A stretch of 64,000 bases of DNA from Strigamia acuminata (lineage: Eukaryota > Arthropoda > Chilopoda > Geophilomorpha > Linotaeniidae), in assembly GCA_949358305.1 (NCBI GenBank), contig OX442314.1, positions 47,190,581 to 47,254,580 on the forward strand. The letters are read 5' to 3'. The notes below the pieces were generated by a model. The model did no database searches, had not been told where the DNA came from, and was given only the letters and a program-made list of their open reading frames with translations. The stretch's first letter is position 1. Every line of letters starts with the position of its first letter. The position numbers were made by a program, and so were the translations under genes. This document shows positions 1 to 10,363 of the stretch, piece by piece.

Positions 1-360
1 TTGTAAAGAAAAATGTCAGTTTGCTTTAAAAAATTGTAAATTACCTAGTACGGTATGAGGAAATGTCAAAGTTTGTTTCAAAATTAAAAATAAAATAAAA
101 TAAATGAACCTTAATTACTGTTTTTGAGGTATTTAAATACTGTAATTTGGCTCAAGAAGTCTTACTGGCAGGTAATGACAGCTTTTGAAGCAAACATGAA
201 TTGATTGACCATCAACTAGTATGGGAGAAAATTAAATAATACAACTGCTTCGGTTGAACTACATTTTCAGTCCTACGTAAAGGTAAGACCATAAATTTTA
301 TTATGTACACCAACTAAACCAGTAAAGGAGGCATACAGATATATGTAAGAAAAATAAATA
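1..360. other. 5' flank of channel gene, no gene seen
   Basis: AT-rich sequence upstream of the first DEG/ENaC coding exon. There is no convincing ORF, RNA gene or repeat. An in-frame TAA at 355-357 lies just before the ATG at 361, which supports that ATG as the true start rather than an internal methionine of a longer upstream exon. Promoter elements cannot be assigned with any confidence. Confidence 0.5.
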
Positions 361-834
361 ATGGAAGCACAGCATGAAAGCCAACCGTTAGGTCCATTAG
401 GTTGGATTCAGAAACACAGAATTAGAAGTTTGCCTGACATCGTTGCAAATATTCTCACCGAGCAAACGGTGACACCAGAGTTTACCAAATCACTCAAGAA
501 AATTTTGGAAAAGAAAAAGATTTTACGTGTACTAGTTTGCACTCTACTCTTGATGAATATAGCAGCTTGTGTTTACCAAAGCGCAGACCGAATAATGCAT
601 TACATGTCTGAGCCAACAGCAGTTGACGCCAACTTAATTGAAACAACAGACGCTTCTACGATGCCATTTGTTTATTTTTATCCAGACACCACGCAAGAAT
701 TTAATAATTTCATCAATCAAAAAGACCAATGCAACGATGCGCGCACTACTCCATGGCTCACACAATATAACTACTCAGACATAGTAAAATATGTCAGACT
801 TTCTAACTTCATAACCGATGCCTACTTTGCAGCA
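361..834 (+). CDS. DEG/ENaC channel 1, first coding exon (TM1)
   Basis: First coding exon of an amiloride-sensitive sodium-channel (DEG/ENaC, ASC superfamily) subunit, a trimeric plasma-membrane cation channel family. The 158 codons give a cytosolic N-terminus, a Lys-rich juxtamembrane stretch (KKILEKKKILR, about residues 46-56), a hydrophobic TM1 at about residues 54-73, and the start of the extracellular domain with a family-like MPFVYFYP stretch. The ATG is preceded in frame by a stop at 355-357. The open frame runs to 912, but I end the exon at 834 because GCA|GTAAAT is a plausible donor and gives phase 0, the same phase as the matching exon of channel 2 (ends 54060). Layout and sequence character match channel 2's N-terminus (Lys-rich, then TM1). 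Family assignment rests on this paralogy and on the cysteine exons downstream. The exon end is the least certain point. Confidence 0.7.
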
Positions 835-1434
835 GTAAATCATTTTCATTTTTTTGAAAAAATTCTTTTGTCTGGAAATTCAATGTTTTATCCAAAATCT
901 AATTTCATGTAATCTTTGTAAGGCAAATCACGTGCTAATCTTACAGTTAAACCGTACCCTGCCCTTTGGCCAGTCACTCAAGTTTCTAGTCGTGAGTCTA
1001 CAAAAATTAGTTTATTTAAATTTTAAAATCCATTTTCTTTAGCATTAGTTTTTTCATCTGGAAATCAATTTTACAAGATGATAATAAAATTCAAATTCCC
1101 CAAAAAATGCTGGAGTGTTGTTGTAAGTATTTGATTAGCTACTGGTAAATGGGTTGTATTTATCGACACCCTATTTATATTTTCCAAAACACCGAAAATA
1201 TTTAAATGCACACATATTGATTTTGTCCCCAAATCCTTGAATGTAACCCCCAAATTCCATTATTTTTCCCCAAAACGTTTACAAGACGTTTTAAACGTTT
1301 TCCGAACGTTTTCATGATGTTGCACCAATTGCGCAGAGGCAATAACCAACGCGTGTTCAGCAGTTTTTCCCGACGCCACTATACGTTTTTTCTGCTGGGC
1401 ACATGTCATTCGAAATTTAGACAAAAATATAACC
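835..1434. other. intronic sequence, one weak exon candidate
   Basis: AT-rich sequence between channel 1 exon 1 and the MULE fragment. The exon corresponding to 54121 onward in channel 2 (S-T-M-x-G-L-C motif) should lie here or have been lost. The only acceptor/donor pair I found is 1043-1122 (TTTCTTTAG acceptor, GTAAGT donor), but its translation has no diagnostic motif, so I do not annotate it as an exon. At 1270-1320 there are several near-copies of AAACGTTTT, possibly the start of the MULE remnant. Confidence 0.4.
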
Positions 1435-1923
1435 ATGATACGTGAAAAAAAAATTCAGATAGTACTGCGATCGGACATTTTGGCATTGCAGTTGGCAAAC
1501 TCAGACCAGAATTTCGACGTAGCAAAAGGCCTATTGTTGAAGAAGTGGAGACCAGATACAAGTGTTGTTGATTTTCTGGATTACTTTGAGAAGGAGTACT
1601 TGAATCGTTTCGTTGGGTGGCATGTTGGTCATTGTCTGAGCTCTCCTTGCACAAACAATGGTCTGGAGTCAACCAATAGTGTCATAAAGTACACTTTGAG
1701 AGATCGGCTCCCCCTTAATAGGTTCATGGAAGTGATGAAGCGAATGGTGGCAGATTGGTCTTTAGAGCGAAGACCAGACACCGTCAAAGAGGGCTTTCTG
1801 GCAGTGCCACCCGAGGCCAAGAATGTTCCAATTGAGCAGAATCTAAGGCCACACTGGCGTTGCAAACTTAAACCCAGGGGATGTTTAATATTTGGTGGCA
1901 AAATCAAGGGAAATAGTATATAA
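1435..1923 (+). pseudogene. MULE-type transposase C-terminal fragment
   Basis: A 162-codon open frame resembling the C-terminal part of Mutator-like (MULE) transposases. A DFLDYFEKEYL stretch is followed by W-H-x-G-H and a PCTNNGLESTNSVIK motif (about residues 73-87), the NNxxES-N-xxK signature of this family. Next comes a basic segment with SLERRP. The catalytic DDE region and the N-terminal zinc finger are absent, so this is a truncated relic lying inside the channel intron. No terminal inverted repeats or target duplication were identified. The frame has no obvious upstream continuation. Confidence 0.55.
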
Positions 1924-2065
1924 GTAAACAGTGTGGAAATAAATATTTTTGGGGTGTTGATAACTAGAATTGGTGGAAAAAAAATGAATTGCATTAATTT
2001 GCACTAATTTCCATTGAAAACAAACTTGATTCATTAATTCATTCATTTATTGTTTTCATTTAAAG

Positions 2066-2170
2066 GTATTAATAGATGCCTCACCGATCGTGTTTCATTT
2101 AAACAAATATCATTTAATCAGAATACCATGTAAACGCCAAATGAACCGTGCTGGAATAATCACGCAGAAA
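2066..2170 (+). CDS. DEG/ENaC channel 1, internal exon W1
   Basis: ATG-less exon of 35 codons, bounded by a TTTCATTTAAAG acceptor and an AAA|GTAAGG donor, phase 0 at both ends. It starts VLIDASPIVFHLNKYH, which fits the ASC ectodomain segment usually written vLIHsPdexPf, preceding the cysteine-rich region. It is the positional and phase counterpart of exon W of channel 2 (55029-55124), which has a similar F-H-x-K core. Similarity is modest. The call depends on the splice sites, the shared phase and the adjacent exon X1. It contributes to the extracellular domain. Confidence 0.6.
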
Positions 2171-2308
2171 GTAAGGATTAAGTTCAAAGTTCAAAGTTCA
2201 TGTAATGTTTAGTTTTACATCTTTCAAAATATTAGCGCTGTTTGTTTATTCTAGGTAACAATAATTGTGCTAAAATTAATTCAATATTTCATTCTAAATT
2301 TGTTTTAG

Positions 2309-2403
2309 TTTCACTTTATTAACCTAAAACGAAAACCGTGTGGCAATGAAATTGACTTAGAGAACTGCTTGCGAGCTTGTTTCAGGAAAACGCTAAACGT
2401 CAG
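2309..2403 (+). CDS. DEG/ENaC channel 1, cysteine-rich exon X1
   Basis: ATG-less 95-nt exon after a TTTGTTTTAG acceptor, ending CAG|GTACTA. It reads KPCGNEIDLENCLRACF then KTLNV, with cysteines spaced as in the ASC pre-TM2 cysteine-rich domain (R/K-x-C ... C-x3-C). Exon X of channel 2 has the parallel SPCGDNEQVSECEQDCY and LNIS. Both exons start in phase 0 and end in phase 2, which supports homology. The next exon of channel 1 is at 53264, so the intron now spans 2404-53263 because of the nested transposons. This small exon is easily missed by ORF searches. Confidence 0.75.
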
Positions 2404-3329
2404 GTACTATAAAGTGTCGTTATGACAAAATCTGCATATCAACACAGAGATATCCATTGGATGCCCCTGTGTTCTGTGGAAAAATAAAGAAGGGAATAAA
2501 GTTTTTTCTCAACAGGTGTTGTACTTTACAACTCCTTGGCAAAAAAAATGGAATAATGGTCAAAACTAAGTTCATCACCTCTTTTAATACAATTTTCTAA
2601 ACGTAACAAAATAAATGAATAAGCAATACTTTTAGGATGTAATTCTACCATTATTTGGCTACAATTTTTGTTGTAATTATCCAAACATTCCCGCGCATCG
2701 CATCGCAACATCCATCAAACCCTAGTTACGACTCGGGTATAAACGTGCCCAGAACGTTCAGTGTATTTTGAGTATACAATTTTGTTAAAAGCAAACTTAA
2801 ATATTATGATTTCATTTTGAGTAATCTGGATTTCAAAAATGAAAAAAACTGGAATGTGCAGTTGTTTGAGACAAAAACAATGGAGCAATGAGTTAAAGTG
2901 ATATACAAAACATTTATTAGTTGAAAATATAACTTTTAGTTGATGTGGATCATCGTTTTGCATTAATTACAGTTTGGATTTTGTTAGAGTTTCAAGCAAT
3001 AAATGTTTTTTTTATCTCACTATTCCACATTGTTACATTGGTAAATTGAATCAATATTTTTCAGTTCAATTTTAACCAAACCACAGCTAAATAATGGTAG
3101 AATCGTATCCTAAAAACCATCATTTATTCATTTATTTTGTTACTTATTTTGTTATTTATTTTGTTGAAGTTGTAGCAAAAAACGGTTATGAACATAGTTT
3201 GACCAATATTCCATTTTGGGAAGGAACTGTACTGTACAACTACTGAGTTGTGTAGCTTGTTCAAATGTTGGGATAAATTTTTAGGGGCTTTCATTTGTCC
3301 TCAAGTTGAGAAAATCACTGTGTTTATGT
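2404..3329. other. left part of the interrupted channel intron
   Basis: AT-rich intronic sequence with no gene-like frames. The transposon-free intron would be about 940 bp (this stretch plus 53254-53263). The last bases before the copia LTR, TGTTTATGT, would originally have joined the TGTTTCAG that now lies at 53254-53263, forming the pyrimidine-rich acceptor of the exon at 53264. Confidence 0.55.
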
Positions 3330-3505
3330 TGTTATGAATCTCAAAATAACGGTATTAGGTTTAATGCGATTATATGCGTCCTCACGGTTACACATTCGCT
3401 CCAAATATGGTAGGAGCGTCACCACGTGGTACAAAAAATACAAACTACACAAACTGCACAATTCACGACATCAAGTGGTGATTTTCCACATCAAATATCC
3501 CAACA
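3330..3505 (-). repeat. copia 3' LTR (176 bp)
   Basis: Begins TGTTATGAATCTC and ends ATATCCCAACA on the + strand. It matches 8082-8121 joined to 53081-53248, except for a 32-bp stretch missing here (after CACATT) and a few G/A differences (for example CACGTGG here versus CACGTAA on the right). It is flanked on the left by the TATGT target duplication. Confidence 0.93.
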
Positions 3506-3518
3506 AATTCCCCCAAAA
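3506..3518 (-). other. copia polypurine tract
   Basis: Purine-rich on the coding strand (TTTTGGGGGAATT) and directly adjacent to the 3' LTR. This is the expected position for plus-strand priming during reverse transcription. Confidence 0.7.
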
Positions 3519-3664
3519 TCAACAATTCGATTTCGTCATTAAAGAAAAAAACACTTTTCAAAAACACAATTAAGTAAAAACAAACAATACACTTCTATTC
3601 TCACGGCGATTGACAACAAGTAATTCAAACAAATTAAAATTAAGCACAGCACACAATAATGTTA

Positions 3665-6600
3665 TTATTCTCCCACAGTCTTTAGTCCTAATGCTTCTAA
3701 TATTCCGTTCCGCGCCGGTCCCGCCAAAGGTTTTGTTAAAAAGTCAGCTAACATCTCCTTGCTGGCTACGTGATCCACGAAAATGTTTCCATTCTCGATT
3801 TCTTGTTTGATAATATGAACCTTGCGATTTAGATGTTTGGTCCTTGTCTTCTGTGCACCACCTCGTAGCAGTTTTACTGCGTTCAAACTGTCACAGTACA
3901 TCGTTGTGGGCTTTCCGTCGTCGACTTCTCCATTTAATCCAATTGCGAGCTGCTTTAACCAGGTTAATTCACGCACTCCTTCGGTCAGCGCCAACAGCTC
4001 ACTCTCTGTACTCGACATTGCAACAATTGCTAGTTTCTGGCACTTTCAGTTAATGATCGAATTTCCATCAAGTGTGATGAATCCGGAGAACGACCGTGCG
4101 TTCGATGTCCGGTCCAAACTCGCGTCCGAGTAACGGTGGATGTTGCTCTCTTCTCCACCGTAGCTTAGCTTGTATTCGACCGTCCCTTTTAAGTATCTCA
4201 ATACTCGCTTCAATGCGATAAAGTGGATTTTTCGTGGGTCCTTGTTATACTGAGATAACAGGCTCATCGGGAAACTCAGATCTGGCCTCGTGTGTGTGGC
4301 AAGGTACATCATTTTGCCCAGCAGTTCCTGGTACTGAGTTGCATCAACTTTCTCGCTTTCTTCAAATTCATCCAAGTTTTGATTGGGGTTCACCGGAGTT
4401 ATCGCGGCGTTGCATTCCTCCAATCCTTCGCTCTCCACCAATCGTTTGATGTATCCACCTTGATGGATGTTGATTCTTTCATTTTTGTACTCAACCTGGA
4501 TTCCTAGAATCTATTCCAGTCTGCCTATGCTCACGAATTCTACTTCTTCCTTCATTTTTGACATCAACTCCATCTCAAAATTGTCCGTGAATGCCAAGGA
4601 CAAGTCGTCGTCCACGTATATGCCTAGGAACATAAAGTTGCCATCAATAAAAATCACATAAAGGCATGGGTCCTCTGGAGATGGTTTGAATCCAATTTTC
4701 TTCAATGTTTCGTCCAACATTTCAAACCAACATCTCCCCGCCTGTTTCAATCCATAGATGCTCTTGATTAATTGGCACACATGTTCTTTTCCTCCTTCAA
4801 CGTATCCTTCTGGCTGTATCATAAATATCATCTCCTTCGGCTTGCCGTGAAGATATGCGGCTTTGACATCATGTTGTTTCAATGGTCAGTTGATTTTTGC
4901 TGCCACATTGATCAGCATTCTCAGAGTCTCTATTCGGATAACCGGGGCGAAGGTGAGCTTGTAGTCGTCCCCGAATTTCTGCGAGTATCCAGTCGCCACT
5001 AGTCTTGCTCTGAATCTTTCTGCTTCTCCCTCGGAATTCAATTTAACTTTATAAACCCACTTGGACTTCACCGCCTTCTTCCCTTTTGGCAATTTTCCAA
5101 TTTTTCACACTCCGTGTTTATTCATCGAATTCATCTCGTCATCCATCGCGGCCTTCCAGTCAGTCGCATGATTGGAGTTCGTTGCTTCATGGTAATTTTT
5201 TGGTGTCAAAATTTCTTCCACCAATAGTGTCATTTGCTTCGTCTTGATTCTTTCTGATCTTCGTGCTCCTTGGTCAACCAGTCTCTTCTCATGTTCTTCT
5301 CTTTGCACTTTATCGGCGACTAACTTCATTTCTTTGGTTATTCCTGCGGGTCGGCCTCTTTGCGGTGTTTCATCACGTTCATCCTGTGCGTCGTTTTCTT
5401 CCGCGTTGTCCTCTGGTTCATCCGTTTCATCATCTTCTTCATTTATTTCGTTTTGCTCTTCCTCGCTATTATCTGCTTCATCTTCATTTTCTTCGCAGTT
5501 CAGGTCGATTTTGACTGTCTCAATCTCTTCATCGTCTTGGATTTCTCCATTCAGCAAATCTGCACCAATTTTACTCTCGTCAAATTTTACATCGATTTCT
5601 TCATTAATCGAATCACTTTCCGGATGATAAATTCGGTACGCCTTTCTTGCGTTTGAGTAGCCAATGATTATTGCTTTCTCCGTCTTGGGATCCAATTTCT
5701 TTCGCTTGTGATCCTTAATTAGCACATATGCTATACATCCAAATCTTCTTAAATATTTTAAATTTGGTTTTCTGCCAAACCATATCTCGAATGGTGTGCG
5801 TCCATGAACTGACGATTTGCATCGGTTGCAAATGTGCGCCACTGATGATGCGCACTCTGCCCAAAAAGTCATTGGCAGTTTGCTGTCCTTCATAATTGTT
5901 CTCAGCATCTCAATGATTGTCCGGTTGGCTCGTTCTGCGACGCCGTTGCTGGCCGGATTAAATGCTGTGGTCAGCTGGTGCTCTATGCCTCTTTTGGTTG
6001 TCCATTCCTTCATACTCTTGGATAAGAACTCGCCACCATTGTCGCTCCTTAATTTCTTTAGCCTTTTGTCAGTTTGTCGTTCCATTCCGATGATGAGTTT
6101 CGTCAATTTCTCCTTCGCATCGCTTTTTGTGTTTAATGTTTTTACCATTAGCATCCTACTCCAGTCGTCTACTACTGTTAGCACATAGTTTGCACCTCCT
6201 CGAGATTCAGGTCCAATTGGTCCAATTAGGTCGATGTGCCACAATTCCATGATGCTTGACGATTGGCGGTCTGTTACCGACTTGTGCGATGTTTTTCTCA
6301 TTTTTCCTGCGATGCACAGTTCACACACGGCGCCACCTTTGCTGCTAATTTGTATGCCGTATGCCAGTTCTTCATTTTTCATTTCTTGCAGAGTGTTGTA
6401 ATTCAGATGTCCCAATCTCACGTGCCAATTATTGCCATTTTCCTCCGCTTTGTAAGATTTCTCATTTTGTTTTATGTTTGCCCGCAACACAAACATGTCT
6501 CCTTTTCTTGGTGCCGTCATAACTTGTTCTTCATTTTCATCATTAATTGTTGCACTCGTTTTGGAAAAAATGACTTTTAGTCCATTATCGACAATTTTTG

Positions 6601-7102
6601 ATACTGATAACAAATTGCTTCCAATTTGCGGCACGCACAACACCTTTTTCAATCTGGAATTTTTCCCGTCATGTTCGAGCACAATCTCGCCCATTCCAAC
6701 CGACTTCATGCTTTTTCTTTTCTTTGCTATTCCGATATTCTTTTCATCCTCATCAAATGTGTCAAAATGTTTCGCATCTAGTGCCGTCATGTGGCTTGTC
6801 GACCTAGAATCCAATACCCAATCGCTTTCTTCATTTGTCTCTTCATCATTGGTGTTTTCATCCATCTCATACGTCATGAGTGTAAATTTTGCATTTTCTT
6901 CGTACGCCATCATTGACGTTTTGCTCTTTCCTCTGCCGCGACCTCGCTGACCGCCTCTGCCTCGTCCACGTCCTCTTGAGTCGCCACTTTTAAACTCTGG
7001 CTTGGGTTTTGAGCAGTCCTTGGATAGGTGGCCAAACTCCTGGCAGTTGAAACATTTTGCTTCGCTGTAGCATTCTCGTGCCATGTGCCACAGTTGAAGC
7101 AT
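3665..7102 (-). pseudogene. copia pol: protease, integrase, RT, RNase H (four stops)
   Basis: One continuous minus-strand frame from 7102 to 3665, broken only by stop codons at 5105-5107, 4886-4888, 4511-4513 and 4046-4048. Order: second CCHC knuckle (CFNCQEFGHLSKDC); Gly/Arg-rich linker; protease active site reading DSRS where the family has DSGS (codon at 6803-6805); GAG-pre-integrase HHCC finger (HVRLGHLN ... CELC); integrase DDE residues in WHIDLIGP, LRSDNGGEF and NGVAERANR; acidic linker; RT with VYKVKLNSEGEAERFRARLV and catalytic YVDDD; RNase H with YSDAS and MSSTESELLAL. All four stops are TGA or TAG where a tryptophan is expected or plausible, and the protease change is also explained by G to A. 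The copy is non-functional. Confidence 0.93.
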
Positions 7103-7775
7103 GTGCGCTTTGGTTTCTGCCCCCTCTCACGTGTCTTGAGTGCAGTTTCATTTGTTGTCGCATTTTTCTCTTCTTTTCGGGTTGAAATTTGTCTTTCTTC
7201 CATTTTTAATATGTTGCGTATTTTTGACATGTCCAAATTGCCTTGCACCTCAATTGCGCGCACATTCGCGTCAAATTCTCGTTGCAATCCCTTCGTCACG
7301 TAAAACTTGCATTCATAGTCGTCTATATTTTTGCCAAGTTTTGCACAGCGGTTGATTATTGCTTCGGCCCTGTTCATGTACGTGTCTATGACTTCTTTAC
7401 TGTTCATCTTGAGCTGTGTCAGTTCGCAGGCGCTCCTCATTTGCAATTCTTGGCCGCCATGTTGGTTTTGACCAGGTCCCAGAGTGCTTTTGCTCCTTTT
7501 GTGTTTGAGTATTTCAAAACCTGTGGTGCCGTCATTGTGTTGATCATTGTGAAGTGGGCCGCCGCGTTTTTATTGTCCCATTCGTTCCAAGTTTTTTCTC
7601 TCGCATCATAATCTGCTTCTCCTTGGACTCCATGCTGCGGTTCGGCTCCAATTATCACTTCTTTCCACAATTTCTTGGCTCTGAGAACTCCCTCCACTCT
7701 CGATTCCCATAGGAAATAGTTTGCATCGTTTAATGGCTCAATGTTTGTCAGACTCCAATTACCGGTATCGCTCAT
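7080..7775 (-). pseudogene. copia gag (two frameshifts)
   Basis: Gag of the copia element. The start at 7775 (MSDTGNWSL) is preferred over an ATG ten codons upstream because the family normally begins close to the N-W-x-L motif. The N-terminal part (DANYFLWESRVEGVL, LWDLVKTNMAAKN) is the copia-type gag fold (UBN2/DUF4219 type). A frameshift near 7440 leads into SACELTQLKMNSKEVIDTY and LQREFDANV, and a second near 7085 falls inside the first zinc knuckle (CFNCGTWHENA in one frame, WHMAREC in the next). Intact gag would carry two CCHC knuckles that bind RNA. Here neither product can be full length. Confidence 0.88.
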
Positions 7776-8065
7776 CTTTGTTGGTTTCTTTTTTCGCCGT
7801 TGCACTTATTGTTCAAATTTTCCTCTGTCTCAGTTCTGTGGCACAATCACAATATTGTTAAGTTCACCTGGAATCAAATTGTTGCTCACAGTCTTTGTTA
7901 AAGTTGTTTCTCGTCTCGTGTCATGCGCTTCAAGATGTCGCGTTACTCTCGATTTTCGCCTCGTGGTTGCTCTCGATCGTCGCCTTGAATTCGCTCAAAT
8001 CTTCTCGTCTTTCGGTCTCAATACCGTTTTTTCAGTTCACTGTTGTGGCTGATGATTGTTGAACT

Positions 8066-8079
8066 ATCCTCTGCTACCA
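8066..8079 (-). other. copia primer-binding site, tRNA-iMet
   Basis: The + strand reads ATCCTCTGCTACCA, identical to the 3' end (with CCA) of metazoan initiator tRNA-Met as I know it. It lies 2 bp from the 5' LTR edge at 8082. Initiator Met priming is standard for copia elements, and this independently confirms the LTR boundary and the minus orientation. Confidence 0.9.
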
Positions 8080-8081
8080 TT

Positions 8082-8121
8082 TGTTATGAATCTCAAAATA
8101 ACGGTATTAGGTTTAATGCGA
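8082..8121 (-). repeat. copia 5' LTR, left fragment
   Basis: The first 40 bp of the right-hand copia LTR, identical to 3330-3369, ending in GCGA. The remainder resumes at 53077 with a duplicated GCGA. Everything between is the gypsy element and its nested insertions. Confidence 0.93.
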
Positions 8122-9710
8122 TGTGACGATTACCTTCTGGAGATAGCAATTGCTAAACTAAAGTGTGAACTATCTGTGTGAAAGTGTAAAATATGCAAAC
8201 CTGATGTTTTCTCAAAACATATAACATTTATTCCGGTTTGAACCTTATATAAATACTATGCCTACAAGTGGCTAAAATGACGATAAGTTAAACTATACAG
8301 TTATTTGGCAAAAGCCCTGAAATAATATCATTTGAAGGCTTCAGTCATGCAATAAGAATTTGTAACGGTCTTATGGCTGTGACGTAAAAGATGTCATCTA
8401 TGAATGGCTTTGGCTTCTAAATGGTCCGGGGTTTGGTTCTAAAAGGCGTGTAAATGGTTAGGCTGGGTGGGTTATATCCGAGAGGTGCGGTTGACTTTTC
8501 TGTATCGTCACACACATCGCATCGCAGATAATTGTTGAAATCAATAATTATTGCGAGATGTAACAATGTGAGAATAAATATTCATATTAATTCTATGGAA
8601 TTAATCATGATATTTTAGAGTCACAAACTTAACTAAAACTATGAAAATAAGTAAAATATATTAAAATAGCGCCGAGCTATTTTTGCCCCGAGTGCAATCA
8701 ACATCTAAGTTAGACTTAAATGTTCCGTCAAACCAATAACGAATTGAATCGAAATATCTCGCAGGAAAGGTTATCCATCGCCGGGAAATTACTCCACTCG
8801 GTCCTGGCTGGCGGGAGAGTAACCGGGAAATTACTCCGCGTCGATCACTCTGATAATGCGTCTGTGAAATATAAATACTCCACTCTAGATTCTACATTAC
8901 CAATGCGTCTGTGAATTTTACTCCACTCTAGATTCTGCATTCTACAACGGAATGTTGGCATGAAGCTGGAGGGAGTGCGTCTGTGGGTTGTACCCCACTC
9001 TAGATCCTACACTTAAATGTGTCTGTGAATTACTCACTCTAGTTACGACATTTCTACAACGGAATGTTGGCATGAAGAGGCGGGCAGTGTGTCTGTGAGT
9101 CTTCTACCCACTCTAGATACTTACACTAAATACAAGGTATTTCTACAACGGATTGTCGGAACGCAGAGAAGTATAATATGTGCTCAAGTAATATCAGTAT
9201 CAAACAAAAACAGAACAAGAGCGAGCTATATCCGTTTTGCAGGGGGATATATACTCGGTGAGGAGAATAGCTGTTCAGTGATCCAATGGGATCACTGGGC
9301 AGTCAAATCCATCCAATCCTAGGTCATAGGAAGTGGATACTCAGGACATAGTCTTCTACTAGGTCCAAAACAGGAACTGGATACGCAGGACACATTTTGG
9401 ATTAAGTCCCTTTGACTATAATCCAAAAGGAGTCCAACTCACAGTGGGTGATGAAGGGTGACTTCACCAGGTGTAAAGTTTGCACATAATTCAATAGAAT
9501 TATGTGACAAATAAATCAACTAGCATTTAAACATCCAAAAGTATTTAAAAGTGTCTAAAGTCGCAGTGGAATAAAATATAAATAGTAATTTATATTTTAT
9601 TCACTCAAAAATTGTCGAAATTTGAAATTGCCGCTAAAACGTATCAGCGCCATCTATTGGTGAAGTAATCGTCCTATACTAACAAAGTGTATGACAGTGT
9701 AACCGTCACA
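8122..9710 (-). repeat. gypsy 3' LTR (1,589 bp)
   Basis: Same length and apparently same sequence as 51488-53076. It contains internal short direct repeats around 8850-9130 built on ATGCGTCTGTGA...CTCCACTCTAGAT and a TCTACAACGGAATGTTGGCATGAAG motif repeated about three times with decay. This could be the enhancer-like U3 part. The edges TGTGACG/CGTCACA form a 7-bp terminal inverted repeat. Confidence 0.93.
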
Positions 9711-9722
9711 AGTCCCCCTTAA
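9711..9722 (-). other. gypsy polypurine tract
   Basis: Coding-strand AAGGGGGACT abuts the 3' LTR at 9710, the expected plus-strand priming site of an LTR element. Confidence 0.7.
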
Positions 9723-10363
9723 ATATATGTTAATACCTGTATTAACATACTATTTATTCCGAATATCTTGAGGATCAAGACCACACTGTCATCTATGGAA
9801 CTGGAGCTGTAATCCTTGGTAAGTAAAAACCTTTATTTTATATCTTAATAGTATAAATAAAGCGTATTTCTTAATCAAATGCTTCAAAAAATATTTATTA
9901 GGATTATAAAACTCTCAATTATTAATAATAATTCCAATCTCTCTTTACAGGTGGACTTACAACTGCATCAAGAAAAGGCGATTAAACTAACATCAAACTC
10001 TTGTATCAAACAAATGATTAATAAAATTTAACAATTATTTTCACAAACCTAACTTCTCCCTGGAAATATAATGATTTGCAAAATAACACTTTACACGTTA
10101 AAATTCAAGTATTAAAATTAGTATTCATATAAACAAACTCACATTGACTCGTAATCAAACTTTAACAGAATTGTTAATTTAAATATTAAAGATCTTTGAA
10201 TTATTCACAAAAAAATGGCATAAAATACACCTGAACCTGACTAAATCTTTGTTCCATCTCGGGTCAAGAAATGGAAATGGAGAAAATGGACTCGTTACTT
10301 CTGGTCTTGCCTTAAAAGGGAAGATATCGGGAAAGTAACGGATCCCGACATCGTTGACGCTTT
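9723..10363. other. gypsy 3' untranslated stretch
   Basis: AT-rich sequence between the extra ORF and the polypurine tract. I see no ORF or repeat in it. Confidence 0.5.

Larger units (their letters stand above)
3330..8121 (-). mobile_element. Ty1/copia retrotransposon, main part (split, degenerate)
   Basis: Full-length but inactivated copia element, coding on the minus strand. Order from right to left: 5' LTR (8082-8121, continued at 53081-53248), tRNA-iMet primer site, gag, protease, integrase, RT, RNase H, polypurine tract, 3' LTR (3330-3505). The LTR ends are TG...CA. A 5-bp target duplication TATGT lies at 3325-3329 and 53249-53253. The 5' LTR is broken by the gypsy element. The two LTRs differ by at least three substitutions plus a 32-bp indel, so this is older than the gypsy element inside it. 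Confidence 0.92.

Noticed and set aside
1043-1122. Candidate exon with strong GTAAGT donor
   Set aside because: No ASC motif in any frame and the acceptor phase does not agree with channel 2's counterpart exon. Evidence is insufficient.
4046-5107. TGA read as tryptophan (variant genetic code)
   Set aside because: One stop is TAG, the element also has frameshifts and a damaged protease site, and the gypsy and channel frames use normal stops. Decay is the simpler explanation.
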